A stretch of 64,000 bases of DNA, taken from contig JAXLWU010000027.1 of assembly GCA_046328335.1 (NCBI GenBank), forward strand, positions 8,407 through 72,406, given 5' to 3'. Position 1 is the stretch's first letter. The number at the start of each line of letters is the position of its first letter. The notes beneath the pieces were generated by a model. The model saw nothing but the letters and a program-made list of their open reading frames with translations. It made no database searches and was not told the origin of the DNA. This DNA is from JACCXM01 sp046328335 (lineage in GTDB: Bacteria; Chloroflexota; Chloroflexia; Thermomicrobiales; UBA6265). Made by a program: the position numbers and the translations under genes. Shown here piece after piece: positions 52,802 to 60,953 of the stretch.

Positions 52802-53665
52802 GTGAACGTACCAGGGTTTCATGGCGAGGCGCCTGTGGCAACGGTGAAACATGCGGTCCTGGACTTTTTCAAGGACGACATGATGACCTATGCCGCGGCG
52901 CTGGCGTTTCGGATCCTGCTGGCGCTCTTCCCCTTCATCATCTTTGTGTTGGCGCTGCTCGGCATCCTCGGTCTTGCCGATTTCTTCGATCACCTGCTGA
53001 GCCAGGCCGCGATGGTCTTGCCTGCCGATGCCTATGGACTGCTCGCCGGCTCGGTCAAGGACATCCGCACCGAATCGCACGGAGGCCTGATCTCGGTCAG
53101 CATTCTGCTGGCAATCTGGGCGGCGGCGGCGGGGATCCGCTCGCTCATGAACGCGCTCAACACCGCCTATGACATCAAGGAGACGCGTCCGGTCTGGAAG
53201 ATCTATCCACTTTCGATCGCCTACACGATCGGATTGGCGGTATTGATCCTGATCGCCGCGATCGCGACCCTGATTGGGCCACGCCTTCTGGAGTTTCTAG
53301 GCGGACCCGAGGGGGCTGGCGGTCTCGGGACCACGCTGTGGGCCTGGTTGCGCTGGCCGCTCGCCGTCTTGCTCGTCACGATTACGGTGGCGCTCTCGTA
53401 CTACTTTGCGCCGAATGTGAAACAACCCTTCGAGATCGTCACCCCAGGCTCAGTACTCGCGGTGCTCGGCTGGATCGTCTCCTCGGTCCTCTTCTCGTTC
53501 TACGTATCACGCTTCGCCAACTACAGTGCCACGTACGGTTCGCTCGGCGCCGTGATCGTGCTGCTCCTCTATTTCTTCATCACCGCGTCCATACTGTTGC
53601 TCGGAGCGGAGTTGAACGCCGCCATCTATCACGCCAGGTTTGGTCCGACGCAACCGAAAGAATGA
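52802..53665 (+). CDS. YihY/BrkB-family membrane protein
   Basis: A 287-residue membrane protein with six helices. GTG 52802 has AAGGGGA 4-5 nt upstream. The family pattern is clear: DDMMTYAAALAFRILLALFP, ISILLAIWAAAAGIRSLMNALN, and the C-terminal YGSLGAVIVLLLYFFITASI, with GAELNAAIYH at the end. Members were long misannotated as RNase BN; the true role, possibly transport or envelope related, is unsettled. Confidence 0.92.
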   Translation: MNVPGFHGEAPVATVKHAVLDFFKDDMMTYAAALAFRILLALFPFIIFVLALLGILGLADFFDHLLSQAAMVLPADAYGLLAGSVKDIRTESHGGLISVSILLAIWAAAAGIRSLMNALNTAYDIKETRPVWKIYPLSIAYTIGLAVLILIAAIATLIGPRLLEFLGGPEGAGGLGTTLWAWLRWPLAVLLVTITVALSYYFAPNVKQPFEIVTPGSVLAVLGWIVSSVLFSFYVSRFANYSATYGSLGAVIVLLLYFFITASILLLGAELNAAIYHARFGPTQPKE

Positions 53666-53701
53666 TCACGGGGCGCGAATGCGATTCGGCGAGACCGGCG
53701 A

Positions 53702-53860
53702 TCAGACGCGGCGACCGCTCCAGAGGTTGTAGATGAGGATGATGGCGGCGACGATCAGAAGAATGTGAATGAAACTACCGACGGTGCCGACCAGCAGTCC
53801 GATCAGCCAGACCACCAGGACAACGACCAGAATCGCCCAGAGAATACCCGCCACCTGCAT
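53702..53860 (-). CDS. Small two-helix membrane protein (lmo0937/DUF5670-like)
   Basis: A 52-residue protein translated directly from the minus strand: it starts MQVAGILWAILVVVLVVWLIG, has a short central GTVGSF turn, a second hydrophobic helix (HILLIVAAIILIYNL), and ends with basic SGRRV. The first helix, Gly turn, second helix and basic end match the lmo0937 family. AAGGA lies 3-7 nt before ATG 53860. It follows the convergent YihY/BrkB gene by 36 nt. Function is unknown. Confidence 0.8.
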   Translation of the reverse strand: MQVAGILWAILVVVLVVWLIGLLVGTVGSFIHILLIVAAIILIYNLWSGRRV

Positions 53861-54015
53861 TGTCCTTTCTTAACTCCTCCAGCCCGGTAACCGGCGACGA
53901 TTGTATGCAGTTTTGGTGCCAGATCAAGCGCGTCATCCCGGCGCCGCGGGGTGCCGACGCGCGGAGACCTGCCCTCTGGGTCTCCGCGCATCGTTACGAC
54001 GAACCAACGAAGGGA

Positions 54016-54378
54016 TCAGACGCCTGGGGCAAAATCGATGAACCCGACGATCGAGCGCAGTCGCCCGTCGGCGAGGGTTCCGATATCGAGTCCGCCCGCT
54101 ACGGGTTGCCCATCTGGCGCGGCCAATTCCCAAGTGAAGCGAACCCGGTCGTGATGCGCATCGATATCCCCGACCCGGCGCATGACGAGCCCGGGAAGGT
54201 GTTGCTGAATGCCGACGATCATGGCGTCGATCCCGTCAATGCCGTCGGCGCTCATCAGCGGGTCGAGATAGTGACCGTCCGGCGTCCAGACCTGCTCGAT
54301 CAGGCGACGGCGTCGCGCCGCATCGGTTTCATTCCAGGATGAGGCGTAGCGATCGATCAGTTCCTGTATCTGACTCAT
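54016..54378 (-). CDS. NTF2-like (SnoaL-type) nuclear transport factor 2 family protein
   Basis: A 120-residue cone-shaped NTF2-fold protein. ATG 54378 with AAGGAAAGGAG upstream gives MSQIQELIDRYASSWNETDA, then YLDPLMSADGIDGIDAMI and FTWELAAPDG. It is divergent from the helix-turn-helix regulator, an arrangement seen in many genomes in which the regulator probably controls this gene. The enzymatic role (isomerase, hydrolase or binding) is open. Confidence 0.88.
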   Translation of the reverse strand: MSQIQELIDRYASSWNETDAARRRRLIEQVWTPDGHYLDPLMSADGIDGIDAMIVGIQQHLPGLVMRRVGDIDAHHDRVRFTWELAAPDGQPVAGGLDIGTLADGRLRSIVGFIDFAPGV

Positions 54379-54510
54379 GATGGGACTCCTTTCCCTTGCT
54401 GAACCCGCGATCACAGCTGCCGCTGACCATGAGGATGATGGTGCTGACGCTGCCTGTCGATTACCTGTGAGGTCATTGCCGGCGAGCTGGCGCAAGCGTA
54501 TCGTCGAGGC

Positions 54511-55368
54511 ATGAACGCGACGACGATGGCGATACAAACGTCCCGGCCGGTGGGCCTGATGCTGCGGGAATGGCGCGAGCGGCGCAAACTGAGTCAACTC
54601 GAGCTGGCGCTGGAGGCGGATGTCTCCGCGCGACATGTCAGTTTTGTCGAAACGGGGAAATCGCGGCCAAGCCGGGAGATGCTGGTGCACCTGATGGAGC
54701 GGTTGGATATTCCCTCGCGCGAGCGAAACAGACTGCTCCTGGCCGCTGGCTTTGCACCGCTTTATCCAGAACGGACGCTGGATGATCCGGCATTGCAGGC
54801 AGCGCGCGCGGCGATCGAACGGGTTCTGACATTGCAGGAGCCATTTCCGGCGCTTGCGGTCTACCGCGAGTGGTCACTCGTGGCCGCCAATCGCGCGGTA
54901 GGGGTATTGACGTCAGGCATCGCTCCGAAGTTGCTCCGCCCGCCGGTCAACGTGCTGAAACTCAGTCTTCACCCGGATGGTCTCGCGACGCGAATCCTGA
55001 ATCTGGGAGAGTGGAAGGCGCACATCTTCGATCGCTTACGCCGGCAAATCGACCATACGGGCGATCCGCGCGTGGCCGCATTGCTCGCTGAACTTACGGA
55101 GATGCCGGTCGGCGACCAGGAGAAACAGACCAGCGCCGAGGAACGCGACGAGTCCATCGCCGGTGTGGCGATTCCGCTGCGCCTACGGAGCGAACAGGGT
55201 CCACTTTCGTTTCTGACCACCACGATGATCTTCGGCACGCCGCTCGACATCACGTTGAGCGAACTCGCGATCGAGTCGTTTTTTCCGGCCGATGCCAGGA
55301 CCCAGGTAGTGCTGGAACGGCTCGGCGAGAGGTACAGGGACTCGACCCTAGAGGGAGTTCAGCCATGA
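54511..55368 (+). CDS. HTH transcriptional regulator with MmyB-like C-terminal domain
   Basis: A 285-residue regulator. Residues about 14-75 form an XRE-type helix-turn-helix (MLREWRERRKLSQLELALEA and VSARHVSFVETGKSRPSREM). The C-terminal region (FPALAVYREWSLVAANRAV) matches the MmyB-like ligand-binding domain found with these HTHs. It is divergent from the NTF2-like gene, whose promoter it probably regulates, and its end overlaps the start of the next small membrane protein gene (ATGA). Confidence 0.9.
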   Translation: MNATTMAIQTSRPVGLMLREWRERRKLSQLELALEADVSARHVSFVETGKSRPSREMLVHLMERLDIPSRERNRLLLAAGFAPLYPERTLDDPALQAARAAIERVLTLQEPFPALAVYREWSLVAANRAVGVLTSGIAPKLLRPPVNVLKLSLHPDGLATRILNLGEWKAHIFDRLRRQIDHTGDPRVAALLAELTEMPVGDQEKQTSAEERDESIAGVAIPLRLRSEQGPLSFLTTTMIFGTPLDITLSELAIESFFPADARTQVVLERLGERYRDSTLEGVQP

Positions 55369-55694
55369 CATCCAGTCCTTCCCCGATCATGCACGGAATG
55401 TTGGCGGAATTTGGCATCGCTGTCATCTTGCTGGCGGGGATCGCTCTGATCTGGTCCTGGCTGGTCGGTGATCCGCGCGAGCGCACCGGTCTGCTGCGCA
55501 AGGAGGCGACGATGCTCAGCCGGATGGAGGGGTTCCGGCGGCTGGTTCTTGGTCTGGTCAGCGTTGGGATCGTCCTGTCAGTCTCCTGGGACGCGAAGTG
55601 GCTGCTCTGGCTGGCGCTCGGTATTGGGTTCGTCGAGATTCTCGAATCGAGCACGCTCATCGCGATCTGGAAGCGGTATCCCGGGTCGCGGTAG
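55365..55694 (+). CDS. Small membrane protein, unknown
   Basis: A 109-residue protein coupled to the HTH regulator by an ATGA overlap. It shows three hydrophobic segments: IAVILLAGIALIWSWLV, RLVLGLVSVGIVLSV and WLLWLALGIGFVEIL. There is a charged cytoplasmic linker (GDPRERTGLLRKEAT). No family was recognised; co-transcription with the regulator suggests that it belongs to the same response. Confidence 0.72.
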   Translation: MTSSPSPIMHGMLAEFGIAVILLAGIALIWSWLVGDPRERTGLLRKEATMLSRMEGFRRLVLGLVSVGIVLSVSWDAKWLLWLALGIGFVEILESSTLIAIWKRYPGSR

Positions 55695-56257
55695 CGCGAC
55701 CAGCGACAACATCACTCGCTTCGCGGGCGGCGGCGATACGATCTGCCAGACGGCCGACTGCGGATTTCTCGATGGCACGTTCGGCGAAGACTGGGGCGCT
55801 CGGTGTGCGCTGACGTTCCTGCCGCACAAGTGCATTCAGCCGGGCGATTCGCGTGCGATGCGTTGACCGCGCCCACGAATTCGCGATTCACATGTGCCTC
55901 GATGAGCGATCATCGCGCGACGGGATTGGCGTGGTTGGAGACCTGCTCCGATACGGTGGCACACACCGTGCGTCCACCGGGGAGAGATCGGACATCGGGT
56001 TCGATCGCTCTGATCCCGGTGGAAGGGTCGGAAACGGGGATCGCTGGCGGGTATGACACGGATGCAGCGCATCCGATCAGGATTCGAAATCCGTCTCCGC
56101 GGCTTGGGAAACTCTCCTGAATCTCATCACCGACGTCATGGTTTCAGCGCACATCCATGGGGATAGACGTACGTTCCGCTGATTCATGACCGTCTTCCGG
56201 GTTTGATTCCGGCAAGACGTCATCCACCAGACAGAGCCGTGCGAGAAGGAGGAGATC
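55695..56257. other. Gene-free region
   Basis: In 563 nt no frame on either strand shows a ribosome site plus protein-like composition; the candidate frames of 60-130 codons lack hydrophobic or motif structure. A strong ribosome site (GAGAAGGAGGAG) at its end belongs to the next gene. No strong hairpin or repeat was seen. Confidence 0.4.
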
Positions 56258-56623
56258 ATGAACCATCGCATCAAGGGACTCATCGCCGGTGCTGGCGTGA
56301 GTTCACTCGGCGTGGCCGAGGCGTCTGCCCAGTCGCTTCGAGACCGCTTCTTCGGAAGCGACGATGGTAATACCAATGTCGTATCCGCTGGCAATGGTGG
56401 CGTAGCGACATCGTCGGCGAATGGTGGCGCGGTTTCGATCGGGGACGTCAACAGCGGCGGCAACGCCGGGAATGCCATCGGCGTCGGCGATACCTGGGGC
56501 GGCCCAGTTGGCGTCAGCGGCGGCACGATCACGAATACTACCGGGCTCGGAGTATCCGCCAATGGAGGCACGGCGATCGCGGATGCCTCTGGCGGGAGTT
56601 ACAACCTCGCCTTCGTCAGTTAG
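56258..56623 (+). CDS. Gly/Ala/Asn/Val-rich exported protein, unknown
   Basis: A 121-residue protein with a clear start (GAAGGAGGAGATC before the ATG) and a possible signal (GLIAGAGVSSLGVAEASA). The mature part is low in complexity: NTNVVSAGNGGVATSSANGG, SIGDVNSGGNAGNAIGVG, GVSGGTITNTTGLGVSANGG. Phrases of NGG(V/A/T)A recur at rough intervals, as in beta-solenoid surface or adhesive proteins. It has no recognised family. The opposite strand also reads open here, but without a start or plausible composition. Confidence 0.65.
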   Translation: MNHRIKGLIAGAGVSSLGVAEASAQSLRDRFFGSDDGNTNVVSAGNGGVATSSANGGAVSIGDVNSGGNAGNAIGVGDTWGGPVGVSGGTITNTTGLGVSANGGTAIADASGGSYNLAFVS

Positions 56624-56685
56624 GCGTTTCTCTCGCCAACTGATACCGATTCAGGATGACGACAGCCTCTGACTCGTAAGGCTGG

Positions 56686-57093
56686 CCTTCACTCCAACCC
56701 CTCTCCTGTACGCGTTGACAAAGAGAGGCTCCGCGGTCTCGCCGCGTCGGCCCTCACCCCCACCGGGGGCCGCGGGCGCGGCAGCGCCAGCGGCGTCCAG
56801 CCCACCCCTCTCCCGTCGAGCGGCGGCAGGCGCCGCGGCGGGACGTCCTCCCGCCGAGCAGCGGGCAGGCCCAGCGGGGCAGCGGGGGGCCGAGGTCCTC
56901 GCCTAAGCCTACGACGAGACCTCCCCCACAACATACAAGGGGCTCGTGGCCGCCTCGCGGCCGTCCCGAGGCCACGCGAACGCCTGACGACGGTCGTAGC
57001 TCCTCCTGTGAGTGTGCGCAGGGAGAGGGGTCTTGTGCGTCGGCAATTGAATTCAATCCAGATTTTTCCATCCGGGTTCCGTATGACGCGATG
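56686..57093. repeat. Dispersed palindromic repeat, copy 6 (large compound)
   Basis: A 400-nt region with several partial units: ACTCCAACCCCTCTCC, CCTCACCCCCACC, CACCCCTCTCCCGTCGAGCGG, and TGTGCGCAGGGAGAGGGG near 57015, then TTGTGCGTCGGCAATTG and CCGGGTTCCGTATGACGCGATG. The closing tail matches that at 40680-40735. Between units the sequence is unusually rich in short GCGG/CCGC blocks. No gene was found inside. Confidence 0.8.
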
Positions 57094-57103
57094 AGAAAAA
57101 GGT

Positions 57104-57141
57104 AACCCGGCGTCGATCATTATCACGATCGACGCCGGGTT
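57104..57141 (-). terminator. Intrinsic terminator of the NUDIX gene
   Basis: AACCCGGCGTCGATC (57104-57118) and GATCGACGCCGGGTT (57127-57141) pair perfectly over 15 bp with an 8-nt loop. On the minus strand the stem is followed by ACCTTTTTCTC, a real T-run, 39 nt past the NUDIX stop. Confidence 0.88.
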
Positions 57142-57179
57142 GCGTTGCTCCATTCGTCCGAATCATGACCTCCAGACGG

Positions 57180-57725
57180 TCAACTGGAAAACATGCGCGC
57201 CGCCTTGAGGATCAGCGCGATCGACGCCGCATGGGTAATCGTTCCGTCCATCGTCCATTCAACCGCTTCCGCCAACGGTGCTGAGACGACGCGAATCTGT
57301 TCTGTTTCTTCCCGCTCTGGGGCGGTAGCGGTCAACCCGCGCGCGAGGAAGAGATGGTTGGGCGACACCACGACTTCCGTCATCTGATCCGTCAACCCCA
57401 GACCAATCAGTTCGTTGGCGGTTATTCCCGCTTCTTCCCGTAACTCCCGGCGCGCGGCGTCGGCTGGATGTTCACCTTCATCGATGCCGCCAGCAATCGC
57501 CTCGATGCTGTCGCGGCCAATGGTGTAGCGAAAGACCCGGACCAGGTAAATGATCAGATCCTCACCGACCGGCAGCACGGAAATGCCGGGTTTCATTTCC
57601 GCGATGCACCAGGTGGCCTTGGCGCCGTCGGGCTGAATGACGCGATCTTCGCGCAGGGTGATCCAGGGGTTCCGGTAGAAGACCTGGCTATCGAGGACGG
57701 TCCAGGGATGCCTGTTGCGACTCAT
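57180..57725 (-). CDS. NUDIX hydrolase (ADP-ribose pyrophosphatase-like)
   Basis: A 181-residue hydrolase of nucleoside diphosphates linked to another group. The NUDIX box is GGIDEGEHPADAARRELREE followed by AGI, agreeing with GX5EX7REUXEEXGU. The N-terminal WITLREDRVIQPDGAKATW and VRVFRYTIGRDSIEAIAGG resemble the ADP-ribose/MutT-like NudF group. A strong terminator follows. Confidence 0.92.
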   Translation of the reverse strand: MSRNRHPWTVLDSQVFYRNPWITLREDRVIQPDGAKATWCIAEMKPGISVLPVGEDLIIYLVRVFRYTIGRDSIEAIAGGIDEGEHPADAARRELREEAGITANELIGLGLTDQMTEVVVSPNHLFLARGLTATAPEREETEQIRVVSAPLAEAVEWTMDGTITHAASIALILKAARMFSS

Positions 57726-57811
57726 TGAAACGTACTCACCGGTTAGCCGTGCGAAGAGGGAGCGCGGACAAGCGGGGCCCGCGCTCTCGGGCAGTCCCGA
57801 TCCATGAAACG

Positions 57812-58366
57812 CTAGGAAGTCGGAGTCGCCTCCGGCATGCTGCTCCCGGAGATCATGCCACCCGGGGCGATCAGGAACGCCAGCCCCACCGCCGGTTCCT
57901 GGCCGTCATTGCGGAGTTGGCCTGCCACGCTGCCAGGAATGTAGGCGACGTCACCAGGGCCAAGCGTCGCTTCTTGGCCAACCGCAACCGATTCTGTGAT
58001 TCCCGACCCGTCAGTTCCAGAGGTGACGGCGTCCTGGAGCGCCTGACCGCGAGAGATCGACCACGCCGCTTCGGCGTTGACGGTGAATGTTCCCGACTCG
58101 ACGACCAGCAACCCGCTCGTCGGATCGTCCGCAGTGAATGGCGAAACCGCTCCGGGGGCCACGGTGATCCTCACCACAATGAGATCGGCCGGATTTGGAA
58201 CATCGATCCCTTCCGCGAAGCCGATGGGCTGGAAGGTTACGTCCTGCGTTGTCGCGCTGGACGTTGCGACTGGGGTAGCGTCCTGCGCGTGCGTCGCTCC
58301 GCCGGCGGTGCCGAAACCGAGAAGCGCGACCGCGACGATCGCCGAATAGCGCGAGATTCGTTTCAC
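57812..58366 (-). CDS. Exported cupin-domain protein
   Basis: A 184-residue protein. GTG 58366 has GGAGGG 6 nt upstream and gives a signal peptide (ISRYSAIVAVALLGFGTAGG) with cleavage after AHA-QD. The rest is a single cupin barrel: VRITVAPGAVSPFTADDPTSGLL and VVESGTFTV, closing GDVAYIPGSVAGQLRNDGQ. Metal-binding His residues of typical cupins are mostly replaced, so it is probably a binding rather than a catalytic cupin. Such short exported cupins are numerous in Thermomicrobia. Confidence 0.85.
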   Translation of the reverse strand: MKRISRYSAIVAVALLGFGTAGGATHAQDATPVATSSATTQDVTFQPIGFAEGIDVPNPADLIVVRITVAPGAVSPFTADDPTSGLLVVESGTFTVNAEAAWSISRGQALQDAVTSGTDGSGITESVAVGQEATLGPGDVAYIPGSVAGQLRNDGQEPAVGLAFLIAPGGMISGSSMPEATPTS

Positions 58367-58582
58367 GGGGAGGCCCTCCATCCAAGTGAGCATCGGTCCG
58401 GTACCGATTCTGCCTGAGGGCCGGAGTCCGCACATTGCGTGCCCGCGCACGGTGTCGCCCGTTTCAGATGGAAGGCGCGGTTCGACGGCTGACGGGGGAA
58501 GGGATGGTGGGGTGGCTATGCTCACCCTTACCCTAATTTCTCTCCCTTTGCGCTCTCGCAGAGGAGATGCCGCGAATTCGCC

Positions 58583-58640
58583 GCGCGAGCCCTCACCCCA
58601 ACCCCTCTCCCTGTGCGAGGGAGAGGGGCTTTGGGATTCG
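58583..58640. repeat. Dispersed palindromic repeat, copy 7
   Basis: GCGAGCCCTCACCCCAACCC then CCTCTCCCTGTGCGAGGGAGAGG: a stem CCCCTCTCCCT/GGGAGAGGGG with a shortened loop. It lies between the DUF917 gene end and the cupin gene start. Confidence 0.8.
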
Positions 58641-58695
58641 TTACAGTTGTCCCGAGTCCCACTCAGCCGCGACGTGGGCCGGGGAACTGTTACGG

Positions 58696-59802
58696 TCAGG
58701 CGCCGCTCATCGGGACGTAATCGACGTCGAAGCCGAAGGTGCGCGGTCCCCAGACGCGCAGGGCCTCGGGGGTCCGCATGATCGGGGGAACGGTAACGGC
58801 CATCACCTTCACGCGCTGGCCGTAGCGCAACTCTTCGGTCGTGATCGGTTCGGCGGTTTCGCTGTCGAGAATGCAGATAAGGTCCGGGACGACGGAAAGA
58901 ATGCGATCGCCGGCGCGGGCAATGAGGTTCTCGTTCTGGAAGTCGATCGCCATCGTCCGCGGGTCGCCGTCGGTCTCGCCCTCGAGTTCCCGGATGCGGA
59001 CCGTCCCTTTGGCAAACCCTTCTGACGTCCTCCGGTAGACCTCGACGATCTTCCCCGAGAAGATAATCCGGGCCGGGTAGTAATCGGTCTCGCTCAGTGT
59101 TTCGAGAAGATGCGCGAAAGGATCACGGTGCTCTTCTCTCGCGCGGCGCAAGGCTCGCCCGATCTTGAGGCCGACCCCGATCGTGCCCCCGATCGAGACT
59201 CGTTTCGCGGTCGCGCCGTCCATCGGGTATTCGGCGATGTAGGCGACGCCACCCATGCGGATCGTGACGCCACGGGCGAGCCATTCCATCATCACGTTGT
59301 CATGGGTTTCCAACACGGTCTGGTCGTGGTGATCGTTGGTGATCACCATTGGCGTACCGGAGACGCCGTAGACATTGAAGGTCTCATGCTGCAACTCGGG
59401 GAACGCGCGACCCATCCCGTCCGCATCGACCACCGGGATACCGAGCCGCAGGGCCACGACGAGCGGGATCATCGAGTTCACGCCACCCGCCTCGATTGGC
59501 ATCGTGGCGTATGCCTCTTTGCCGAGGCGCTGCTCGAGCAGTTTCAGTGACGCGGCGGCCTCGGTGCCGCGCGGCAGTTTTTCGACAATGCAGGTGGGCG
59601 CGCCCATCATCGCGGTCGGGATGACCAGAGCGTCATCCGGGAGATCGGCGAGGTCAAGCAACTCGAGATCGCGGCCGGTATCGCGCATGGCGGACTCGAC
59701 CATCAAGCGGCCGACGTACGGGTTGCCACCGCCGCCGGTACCCAGAAAGGCCGCGCCCCGGGCCAGATCGGGAAGATCGCCAGTAGTCAGCATCTGCGTC
59801 AT
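58696..59802 (-). CDS. DUF917-family protein (hydantoinase-associated)
   Basis: A 368-residue protein of the DUF917 family, members of which are often encoded beside hydantoinases or hydrolases. ATG 59802 overlaps the stop of the upstream paralogue (ATGA). Shared family landmarks are ARGAAFLGTGGGGNPYVGRL at the start and PIEAGGVNSMIPLVVALRLG, VVDADGMGRAFPELQ and SGTPMVITNDHHDQTV, ending VRIRELEGE. The GTGGGG motif may bind a phosphate or nucleotide. The exact reaction is unknown. Confidence 0.9.
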   Translation of the reverse strand: MTQMLTTGDLPDLARGAAFLGTGGGGNPYVGRLMVESAMRDTGRDLELLDLADLPDDALVIPTAMMGAPTCIVEKLPRGTEAAASLKLLEQRLGKEAYATMPIEAGGVNSMIPLVVALRLGIPVVDADGMGRAFPELQHETFNVYGVSGTPMVITNDHHDQTVLETHDNVMMEWLARGVTIRMGGVAYIAEYPMDGATAKRVSIGGTIGVGLKIGRALRRAREEHRDPFAHLLETLSETDYYPARIIFSGKIVEVYRRTSEGFAKGTVRIRELEGETDGDPRTMAIDFQNENLIARAGDRILSVVPDLICILDSETAEPITTEELRYGQRVKVMAVTVPPIMRTPEALRVWGPRTFGFDVDYVPMSGA

Positions 59803-60893
59803 GCGCGAGTTGCTCCATTGAGGCGTTGTTCGACCGGAACGAAGTCGATGTCGTACCCGAAGTGGCGTGGCCCGCCCAGGGCGATCCCTTCCGGTGTCCG
59901 CCACTTGGGATCGCAGGGGATGGCGATGACGGTCACTCGGAACCCGTAGCGCAGATTCTCGGTCGTGATCGGTTCGCCCCGTTCCGTATCGAGGATCGCG
60001 ATCAGATCGGGGACGGAAACCACGATCTCGCCGTTCTCGATGGCGACGAGGTGCTCGTTCTGGAAGCGAACGGTCATCTCGCGCCCGGCAAATTCGTCAA
60101 CACCGGCGATGCGGGTTTCGCCGAGCGCCCAACCTTTCTGCGTCTTGCGGGCGACATCGATGATGCGGCCGGAGAAGAGGCGGAATCCACCGGCAGTCTC
60201 GAGCGCGGCGGCGACCGGGTCCCGGTGTTCCCGCTGCGCGAGACGAATGGCTTTGCCAATTCGTTCGGCGAATGAGACGGTGCCAAGAATCGCGGCTTCG
60301 CGCACGTCCCTGATGGTGATGGGATAGCCGAAGCCACCGGCGATGGCGCCCATCTCGACGGCGACCGGCCGGGCGAGCCGCTCTGCCCAGGTGTTCGTGA
60401 TGGTGTCGATGATGGCGACGTTGCCATGTTCGTCGGCTACGACGAGCGGCGCGGCGGAATGGCCGTAGAGGGTGAGGGTGACGAGTTGGATCTCGGGGTA
60501 GGCCCGGCCCATGCAGTCGCCGTCGATGACCGGTAGCCCAAGTTCGCGACCGACAGCGAATGGGAGGACCGAGTTGAGTCCGCCGATCTCGATCGACATC
60601 ACGGCGCCAATCGGTTTCCCGAAGTAGCGCGACATGGCACGATAGGCGGTCGCCAGTTCCTGGGTCATGGTGATCCGTTCCAGAAACGGCACCGGGGAGC
60701 CAATGGCAAAGGGAAACGCGACAAGCGTATCGTCGGGGAGTTCGCTGGCGTCAGCCAGTTGCAACGGGCCGTACGTTTCGATCGCCTGGATCGCGGCAAG
60801 TTGACCCAGATAGGGATCACCACCGCCGCCGGTACCGAGTACCGCCGAGCCGCGGGCGATGTCCTCGATTTCCTGCTGTCCGAGAAGACGCAC
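59799..60893 (-). CDS. DUF917-family protein (paralogue)
   Basis: A 364-residue DUF917 protein, roughly half identical to its downstream neighbour: IARGSAVLGTGGGGDPYLGQL, SIEIGGLNSVLPFAVGRELG and PVIDGDCMGRAYPEIQ, ending AALETAGGFRLFSGRI. The two genes are coupled, so they probably form a hetero-oligomer, like pairs known in amidohydrolase clusters. It begins near the nitroreductase gene on the same strand. Confidence 0.9.
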   Translation of the reverse strand: MRLLGQQEIEDIARGSAVLGTGGGGDPYLGQLAAIQAIETYGPLQLADASELPDDTLVAFPFAIGSPVPFLERITMTQELATAYRAMSRYFGKPIGAVMSIEIGGLNSVLPFAVGRELGLPVIDGDCMGRAYPEIQLVTLTLYGHSAAPLVVADEHGNVAIIDTITNTWAERLARPVAVEMGAIAGGFGYPITIRDVREAAILGTVSFAERIGKAIRLAQREHRDPVAAALETAGGFRLFSGRIIDVARKTQKGWALGETRIAGVDEFAGREMTVRFQNEHLVAIENGEIVVSVPDLIAILDTERGEPITTENLRYGFRVTVIAIPCDPKWRTPEGIALGGPRHFGYDIDFVPVEQRLNGATRA

Positions 60894-60953
60894 GCATCAT
60901 CCTTTCGCTGGATCATGGCAACGGCGCAGCGCCCTGGCGCTGGAAGCGGAGAC

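Noticed and set aside
55803..56120. Overlapping frames in the gap before the Gly-rich protein gene
   Set aside because: None has a ribosome site, hydrophobic pattern or recognisable motif; the frames overlap on both strands as expected from high GC.
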